Shown piece by piece: positions 5,464-10,060 of a stretch of 10,060 bases of DNA. How positions within the stretch are numbered: the first letter of the stretch is position 1; every line of letters starts with the position of its first letter. Location: positions 1-10,060 of the forward strand of contig JAFDIC010000115.1 in assembly GCA_019308525.1 (NCBI GenBank). The letters are read 5' to 3'. The DNA is from Deltaproteobacteria bacterium (lineage in GTDB: Bacteria > Desulfobacterota > DSM-4660 > Desulfatiglandales > HGW-15). The notes below the pieces were generated by a model. It was given only the letters and a program-made list of their open reading frames with translations. It had not been told where the DNA came from and ran no database searches. A program made the position numbers and the translations under genes.

Positions 5464-8269
5464 GGACCTCTTTCAGAAAACGCCCCGTGTAGGATTGTGG
5501 CATCCGAGCGACCTCTTCAGGTGTCCCCGCACAAACAAGGTACCCGCCTCTTTCACCCCCTTCCGGGCCCAGGTCGATCACATAATCTGCCGTCTTGATC
5601 ACCTCCAGGTTGTGCTCAATAACGATCACCGTATTGTTCAAGTCCACCAGGTGGTTCAGGACCTCAAGCAGTTTCTGCACGTCCGCAAAGTGAAGACCCG
5701 TAGTAGGCTCATCTAGCAGGTAGAGGGTCCTTCCCGTTGCCCTCTTGCTCAATTCCCTTGAAAGCTTGACCCTTTGCGCTTCACCCCCGGACAGGGTAGG
5801 AGCCGGCTGACCAAGCTTGATGTATCCCAGGCCCACGTCCACGAGAGTCTTCAACTTGTTCCTGATGCCGGGGACGTTTTCGAAGAAAACAAAGGCCTCG
5901 TTTACGCTCATGTCCAGGATATCTGCAATACTGTATCCCTTGTACCGAATCTCCAGGGTGTCCCTGTTGAACCTGAGTCCGTTACAGGATTCGCAGGTGA
6001 CATACACATCGGGAAGAAAGTGCATCTCTATCCTGATGAGCCCGTCACCGTTACAGGCCTCGCACCTCCCACCCCTGACGTTAAAACTGAACCGGCCCTG
6101 TTTGTATCCCCTGACCCTGGATTCGGGCAGCATGGAAAAAAGATCCCTGATTGGTGTAAATACCCCGGTATAGGTTGCCGGGTTGGATCGAGGAGTCCTG
6201 CCTATGGGGCTCTGGTCGATGTTTATGACCTTGTCAATGAAATGTGCGCCCCTCAGGGCCTTTACCTTGCCCGCCATGAGCCTTGCACCGTAAAGACGCC
6301 GGGCCAGGAGTGGATACAGGGTCTCATTCACGAGGCTGCTCTTTCCCGACCCTGAGACACCCGTGATACACGTCAGGGTCCCCAGGGGTATCTCCACGGT
6401 GATTCCCTTAAGGTTGTTGTGTTCGGCGCCCTCTATGACGAGCTTGTTCTTGCCTTTCCTCCTGCTTCCAGGCACGGAAATTCTCAAGTCACCTGAAAGG
6501 TAACGCCCTGTCAGCGACTCCTTGTCCCTGAGAAGTTCTGAAGGGGTTCCCTGAAACACCACATGTCCTCCCTGGAGCCCGGCACCCGGGCCCATGTCGA
6601 TGACGAAGTCCGATGAAAGGATGGTCTCCGGGTCATGCTCGACCACGATCACCGTGTTACCGAGGCGTTGCAAGTGTCTGAGGTTGTCGAGAAGGAGCTG
6701 GTTATCCCTCTGGTGGAGTCCAATACTCGGCTCGTCCAGGACATAAAGGACACCGGCGAGGGAGGAGCTGATCTGGGTCGCGAGGCGGATCCTTTGATCT
6801 TCTCCTCCCGAAAGGGTTGAAGAGGGCCTGTCCAGCGTGAGGTAATCAAGCCCCACCTTTATCAAGAACTCCAGACGGCTCGTCAGTTCTTTCATGATCC
6901 TGCGGGCTATGCGTTCTTCCCTGGTGTCAAGGGAAAGGCCCCTGAGAAATTCCAGCGCCCTGCCGATGGGAAGGGCGGCAACCTGGTTTATGGCCATGCC
7001 GCCGACTCTTACCGCAAGGCTGGCAGGTTTGAGGCGCGCGCCGTTACAAGAAGGGCATGGTTTCAGACTTATGTAACTTTCAAGTTCCTCACGGACCTGG
7101 TAAGAATCGGTATCGTGGTATCTCCTTTCCAGGTTGGGTATTATTCCTTCAAAGGGGCGTCTATAAAAATGGCGCCGGTCGTCCTTCTCGTAATGGAATC
7201 CGATCTCTTCTTCCCCTGACCCGTAAAGAATTGCGTTCTGCACCGCCCTTGGGATATCCCTGAAAGGGGTATATATGTCTATACCGTAATGCCGGCAAAT
7301 AGAGTCGAGCATCTGGAAAAAATAAACGCTGTTGCGCTTTGCCCACGGGGCTATGGCTCCCTCCCGAAGGGAGAGGCCCGGATCAGGGATGATCAATTCA
7401 GGGTCAAAGAATCTCTTTTCCCCGAGGCCGTCACAATCAGGGCACGCACCGTGCGGGCTGTTGAAGGAGAACATCTGGGGAGTGAGCTGGGGCACGCCTA
7501 TCCCACACCTGGCACAGGCGGCCCTTTGGTTGAAGAGAATCTCGCCGGAGCCCACCACGTCAACCAGGGCCTTTCCTCCCGAGAGATTGAGGCAGAGTTC
7601 CATGGAATCCGTGAGTCTGCCCCTCACGCCCTCCTTGATGGCAAGCCGGTCCACGACGACGCTGATATCGTGTTTCTTGTTCTTCTCCAGCCTGATTTCT
7701 TCGTCGAGCAACCTCTCCCGACCGTCAGCCTTTATCCTTGTAAAACCATCCCTTCTCAGCTTCTGGAGTATTTGTACGTGCTCTCCCTTCTTGCCGGAGA
7801 CCAGGGGAGCCAGGATCTGCAACCTTGTGCCCGCGGGCATGGCCATGACCTGGTCAACTATCTGCTGCGTGGTCTGGGATGTGATCTCAAGTCCGCATTT
7901 CGGGCAATGGGGATGGCCGATTCTGGCATAGAGCAATCTCATGTAGTCATATATCTCGGTAACCGTCCCCACGGTGGACCTGGGATTCTTGCCGGTAGAT
8001 CTCTGCTGGATGGAAATGGCAGGGGAAAGCCCCTCAATGGAATCCACATCCGGTTTATCCATTTGCTCCAGGAACTGCCGTGCATAGGCGGAAAGGGACT
8101 CCACGTATCGACGCTGTCCCTCGGCGTAAATGGTATCAAAGGCAAGGGAAGACTTCCCCGATCCAGAAAGGCCCGTGATCACGACGAGCCGGTTTCGGGG
8201 TATATCGATGGATATATCCTTGAGGTTGTGCTCCCTCGCTCCCGTTATCTTGATGTGCTCAGTTGTCAT
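5405..8269 (-). CDS. uvrA: Excinuclease ABC subunit A (UvrA)
   Basis: UvrA is the damage-recognition ATPase of nucleotide excision repair; a dimer loads UvrB at bulky lesions. The 954-residue protein has the whole family layout: Walker [10 protein letters not shown] (K39), the UvrB-binding/insertion region with CPKC (122-125), a zinc module CARC...[15 protein letters not shown], the first signature [14 protein letters not shown] (D491 where alanine is usual) with [14 protein letters not shown], the second Walker [10 protein letters not shown] (K643), the C-terminal zinc finger CEAC-19 residues-CESC, and the second signature [15 protein letters not shown] with [10 protein letters not shown]. 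The ATG at 8269 ([17 protein letters not shown]) is chosen over 8308 because the latter lies deep in pdxA and adds non-family sequence; AGGA is 8 bases upstream. It overlaps the pdxA end by 11 bases, implying co-transcription. Its C-terminal tail (about 19 residues) lies within rex antisense. Confidence 0.97.
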   Translation of the reverse strand: MTTEHIKITGAREHNLKDISIDIPRNRLVVITGLSGSGKSSLAFDTIYAEGQRRYVESLSAYARQFLEQMDKPDVDSIEGLSPAISIQQRSTGKNPRSTVGTVTEIYDYMRLLYARIGHPHCPKCGLEITSQTTQQIVDQVMAMPAGTRLQILAPLVSGKKGEHVQILQKLRRDGFTRIKADGRERLLDEEIRLEKNKKHDISVVVDRLAIKEGVRGRLTDSMELCLNLSGGKALVDVVGSGEILFNQRAACARCGIGVPQLTPQMFSFNSPHGACPDCDGLGEKRFFDPELIIPDPGLSLREGAIAPWAKRNSVYFFQMLDSICRHYGIDIYTPFRDIPRAVQNAILYGSGEEEIGFHYEKDDRRHFYRRPFEGIIPNLERRYHDTDSYQVREELESYISLKPCPSCNGARLKPASLAVRVGGMAINQVAALPIGRALEFLRGLSLDTREERIARRIMKELTSRLEFLIKVGLDYLTLDRPSSTLSGGEDQRIRLATQISSSLAGVLYVLDEPSIGLHQRDNQLLLDNLRHLQRLGNTVIVVEHDPETILSSDFVIDMGPGAGLQGGHVVFQGTPSELLRDKESLTGRYLSGDLRISVPGSRRKGKNKLVIEGAEHNNLKGITVEIPLGTLTCITGVSGSGKSSLVNETLYPLLARRLYGARLMAGKVKALRGAHFIDKVINIDQSPIGRTPRSNPATYTGVFTPIRDLFSMLPESRVRGYKQGRFSFNVRGGRCEACNGDGLIRIEMHFLPDVYVTCESCNGLRFNRDTLEIRYKGYSIADILDMSVNEAFVFFENVPGIRNKLKTLVDVGLGYIKLGQPAPTLSGGEAQRVKLSRELSKRATGRTLYLLDEPTTGLHFADVQKLLEVLNHLVDLNNTVIVIEHNLEVIKTADYVIDLGPEGGERGGYLVCAGTPEEVARMPQSYTGRFLKEVLKALNPLFLDDRPSCQGRR

Positions 8270-9287
8270 GACTGTCCTGCGCTTTGTTCTCCTTCCTGTT
8301 CTTTGCAATGAAGGCAGCCAGCCTGATGGCGGCCTTCAGGCTTGAGGGGTCTGCAACCCCCTTGCCTGCAATGTCGTAAGCAGTGCCATGATCTACCGAG
8401 GTCCTTATGATGGGAAGTCCGAGAGTGATATTCACCGCGTCTGAAAAATGAATAAGCTTCAGGGGGATCAGCCCCTGGTCGTGGTACATGGCCACTACCG
8501 CGTCAAACTCACCCTGTGCCGCCCTGTGGAAGAGGGTGTCTGCCGGGAAGGGGCCATCGGCCCATATCCCCCGGGATCTGGCCTCTTCCAGGGCAGGCCT
8601 GATGATCCTTTCCTCCTCCTGCCCGAATAGGCCTGATTCCCCGGCATGGGGGTTTAGTGCGGTCACGGCCAGGTGCGGGCTTTCAAGAGCGAAATCCTGT
8701 TTCAATGCCCTGTGGGTGATGACAATGGTCTTGTAAACACCGGCTTTGTCCAGGCGGGACGCTACCTCCTGGAGTGAACAGTGTATGGTCACAAGGGACA
8801 CCCGCAGGCGTTTCCCTGCCAGCATCATCACGTAGTCATTTGTCCTGGTGAGATGGGCGATGAGCTGGGTGTGCCCTTCAAAGTCGAACCCTGCCTCGTT
8901 CATCAATGCCTTGTTGATCGGACAGGTTACCATGGCATCCAGCTCTCCCTTTCGAGCCATTTCAACGGCCCGGGTTATGTACTCCACCATTGCCCTGCCG
9001 GCTTCCAGGGTGGGTCGACCGGGCTCCATCTGGTCCTTCCCGAGCCGGGAGAGGGAAAAAAGGTCGATCACCCCGGGCCTTCGCCTGGCCTCCCCGACCG
9101 CGGAAATTTCGTTGATCGCTACCCCATCGCTTCTCGCGCTTGCAAGGCGCAGAACCCCAGGGTCCCCCAGAACCAGGGGCAGGCACAAATCGTAGATTGC
9201 CTTGTCAGCAAGGGCCTTGCAGATTATTTCAGGTCCCACGCCCGAAGGATCGCCCATGGTAATTCCTATTACAGGAAGCTCCTCCAA
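8259..9287 (-). CDS. pdxA: 4-hydroxythreonine-4-phosphate dehydrogenase (PdxA), TTG start
   Basis: PdxA oxidises 4-phosphohydroxy-L-threonine with NAD(P)+, giving after decarboxylation the amine that PdxJ condenses into pyridoxine phosphate (DXP-dependent vitamin B6 route). Seen motifs: N-terminal [37 protein letters not shown] (H139), and the three metal-binding histidines H169 (TIHCSLQ), H214 (LNPHAGESG) and H269 ([11 protein letters not shown]), which correspond to E. coli H166, H211 and H266; then [30 protein letters not shown]. Start choice: homologues begin just before VIGITMG, and the TTG at 9287 has AGGAGAG six bases upstream. The in-frame ATG at 9380 would add 31 residues unlike the family and falls where transcription should begin. 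Length, 342 residues, is normal (E. coli about 329). It is upstream of, and overlaps, uvrA. A few related proteins act on other 4-phospho sugar acids, so substrate is inferred. Confidence 0.95.
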   Translation of the reverse strand: MEELPVIGITMGDPSGVGPEIICKALADKAIYDLCLPLVLGDPGVLRLASARSDGVAINEISAVGEARRRPGVIDLFSLSRLGKDQMEPGRPTLEAGRAMVEYITRAVEMARKGELDAMVTCPINKALMNEAGFDFEGHTQLIAHLTRTNDYVMMLAGKRLRVSLVTIHCSLQEVASRLDKAGVYKTIVITHRALKQDFALESPHLAVTALNPHAGESGLFGQEEERIIRPALEEARSRGIWADGPFPADTLFHRAAQGEFDAVVAMYHDQGLIPLKLIHFSDAVNITLGLPIIRTSVDHGTAYDIAGKGVADPSSLKAAIRLAAFIAKNRKENKAQDSHDN

Positions 9288-9385
9288 GACATTCTCTCCT
9301 CTGATGTAATAAGCGGCCGTCGGATCACGAGAAGTCCATGGATACAAGCAGGGGCGTGATTCTCGTGGCCGCAATGTCATTACCT

Positions 9386-9414
9386 ATTATGATGTCCCCT
9401 GCATCCCCTGTCAA
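9386..9414 (-). promoter_or_regulatory. Sigma70-type promoter of pdxA-uvrA
   Basis: Read on minus: TTGACA (9414-9409, perfect), 17-base spacer, CATAAT (9391-9386, five of six). Transcription would begin near 9379-9380, giving a leader of about 92 bases before the TTG at 9287. The leader holds a short inverted repeat, ATCACG (9360-9355) and CGTGAT (9329-9324 read on minus), of unclear meaning. The closest REP unit (9435-9460) sits just upstream of the -35. Confidence 0.8.
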
Positions 9415-9430
9415 TGCAAACCCACACACT

Positions 9431-9592
9431 CCCTGTAGGAGCATGTTTCACGTGCGATTCATCATTCCCCTACCTCCCTGTAGGAGCACGTTTTACGTGC
9501 GATTCATTATCCCCCTACCTCCCTGTAGGAGCACGTTTCACGTGCGATTCATTATCCCCAGTAGGAGCACCGGGACAACCCCCCGGTGCGAT
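9431..9592 (+). repeat. REP-like cluster 1: four forward units, first three at exact 45-base period
   Basis: Each unit is GTAGGAGC, a short hairpin, then GCGAT(TC). Units start at 9435, 9480, 9525 and 9561. Units 1-3 have the stem GCACGT-TTC-ACGTGC or near variants (GCATGT in unit 1; TTT loop in unit 2) and spacers of ATTCATTATCCCC-CTACCTCC type, giving an exact 45-base repeat. Unit 4 has a different longer stem, GCACCGGG...CCCGGTGC (9567-9589). Head and tail are constant while the stem varies but stays paired, the hallmark of REP elements. No ORF is credible here. Confidence 0.85.
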
Positions 9593-9632
9593 ATCCCCGC
9601 AGGCACGAGGCCCATGGGATAGGAGATTTTTG

Positions 9633-9659
9633 GCGCGGATTGCGCGGATTACACGGATT
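9633..9659 (+). repeat. Three tandem 9-base repeats (GCGCGGATT type)
   Basis: GCGCGGATT (9633-9641), GCGCGGATT (9642-9650) and ACACGGATT (9651-9659) run head to tail, then GAAT. Three copies is short for a variable-number repeat. Translation in either frame gives low-complexity peptides, so it is taken as noncoding. Confidence 0.7.
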
Positions 9660-9671
9660 GAATGGGTTCTT

Positions 9672-9699
9672 TTGGCAATCAAGGCACCTTGATCGCCAA
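9672..9699. repeat. 28-base imperfect palindrome
   Basis: Arms TTGGCAATCAAGG (9672-9684) and CCTTGATCGCCAA (9687-9699) pair with one mismatch around a CA centre. A second, perfect palindrome GCGCCCGGGCGC follows at 9709-9720. Neither has a T-run nor belongs to the GTAGGAGC repeat class. Role unknown. Confidence 0.55.
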
Positions 9700-9725
9700 G
9701 ACCTCCACGCGCCCGGGCGCTCAGG

Positions 9726-9816
9726 GGATCGCAACTACAAGAGGTAAGGAATCGCAGGTAAAACCTGCTCCTACAGCCGGAGGGGAGGAGGAATCGCAAC
9801 CGAAAGTTGCTCCTAC
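9726..9816 (-). repeat. REP-like cluster 2: two full inverted units plus one truncated
   Basis: On minus, full units read CTGTAGGAGC-AGGT-AAA-type stem-GCGATTC. Unit 5 spans 9774-9749 (stem GCAGGT-ttt-ACCTGC) and unit 6 spans 9816-9791 (stem GCAAC...GTTGC). A broken unit, GATCGCAACTACAAG (9727-9741), keeps the tail and part of the stem but lacks the GTAGGAGC head. Orientation is opposite to cluster 1. Confidence 0.8.
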
Positions 9817-9890
9817 AATTGAGGGATGGAGATATGGAGATCACAACCGGGAGGTCGCATCCACATCCCGGACAACGAATCACCTCCCCT

Positions 9891-9964
9891 CCCTGTAGGA
9901 GCATGTTTCACGTGCGATTCATTATCCCCAGTAGGAGCGCCGGGACAAACCCCCGGCACGATTC
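9891..9964 (+). repeat. REP-like cluster 3: duplicated two-unit module
   Basis: Units at 9895 and 9931 form a module that matches 9521-9592 with only about five differences over 72 bases, at an offset of exactly 370 bases. The second unit has the stem GCGCCGGG...CCCGGCAC. Differences fall mostly in stem or loop positions. This shows segmental copying of a composite repeat. Confidence 0.85.
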
Positions 9965-9991
9965 GATGTTTGGCACCATCGCCGCGTCGTG

Positions 9992-10017
9992 GAATCGCAA
10001 CTACAAGTTGCTCCTAC
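9992..10017 (-). repeat. REP-like unit, inverted
   Basis: On minus the unit is GTAGGAGC (10017-10010), stem GCAACT-TGT-AGTTGC (10011-9997) and tail GCGATTC (9998-9992). The stem is perfect over six base pairs. It has the same core as the truncated copy at 9727-9741. Confidence 0.8.
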
Positions 10018-10048
10018 ATGGGAACAATGAATCATCCCCCCCTACCTC

Positions 10049-10060
10049 CCTGTAGGAGCA
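10049..10060 (+). repeat. REP-like unit cut by the window end
   Basis: CCTGTAGGAGCA at the very end is the head of another forward unit, preceded by the same CCTACCTCC spacer seen between units 1-3, so the array continues beyond the window. Confidence 0.75.

Noticed and set aside
7289..8311. Long plus-strand ORF (340 codons) antisense to uvrA
   Set aside because: It is a shadow of the uvrA reading frame in GC-rich DNA; the minus-strand frame has all UvrA motifs.
9515..9904. 129-codon minus-strand ORF across the repeat region, and similar plus-strand frames at 9338-9692
   Set aside because: They translate REP units and tandem repeats into low-complexity peptides (repeated CRSTF- and IRVIRAIRA-like strings), typical of repeat shadows.
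9431..10060. Possible CRISPR array
   Set aside because: Units differ in stem sequence, occur in both orientations, have near-identical spacers in the 45-base tandem, and no cas genes are nearby.

Overview
This window looks like chromosome from an anaerobic deltaproteobacterium (Desulfobacterota-like, moderately high GC). The inference rests on four things: a siroheme-decarboxylase gene (alternative haem route) beside hemL, a separate F0-only ATP synthase cluster next to a Rex redox regulator (an arrangement known in Desulfovibrio and relatives), a c subunit with a signal peptide, and many short palindromic intergenic repeats. Species cannot be assigned from sequence alone.

Layout. Bases 1-186 (minus) hold the start of a DUF1992 (DnaJC28-like) protein. 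After a roughly 310-base intergenic region come ahbB (499-969) and hemL (1110-2399), both on plus: late and early tetrapyrrole synthesis in one unit. A structured 3' region (2399-2476) separates them from atpZ, atpI, atpB and atpE (2600-4725), which encode the membrane sector of F1Fo ATP synthase and its assembly factors; F1 genes are absent. A clear intrinsic terminator (4731-4775) closes this operon. The next gene is rex (4819-5463), with a near-consensus Rex operator 17 bases upstream of its start, so probable autoregulation. On minus, pdxA (TTG start at 9287) and uvrA (5405-8269) overlap by 11 bases and form one unit read from a strong sigma70-type promoter at 9386-9414. The uvrA end overlaps the rex end by 59 bases in convergent orientation. 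From 9431 to the window end there is no credible gene, only REP-like hairpin elements and other small repeats.

The most notable non-genic signal is a family of short terminal-inverted-repeat (MITE-like) elements. Three divergent copies (973-1062, 2817-2883, 4164-4323) each sit between two co-directional genes of an operon: ahbB/hemL, atpZ/atpI and atpB/atpE. A second, unrelated repeat class (GTAGGAGC-hairpin-GCGATTC, REP-like) fills the last 630 bases with about ten units, three in an exact 45-base tandem and one two-unit module of about 72 bases duplicated 370 bases away.

The coding content is conserved housekeeping and energy metabolism. I see no defence island, toxin-antitoxin pair, CRISPR array, integrase or other evident undescribed multi-gene system.
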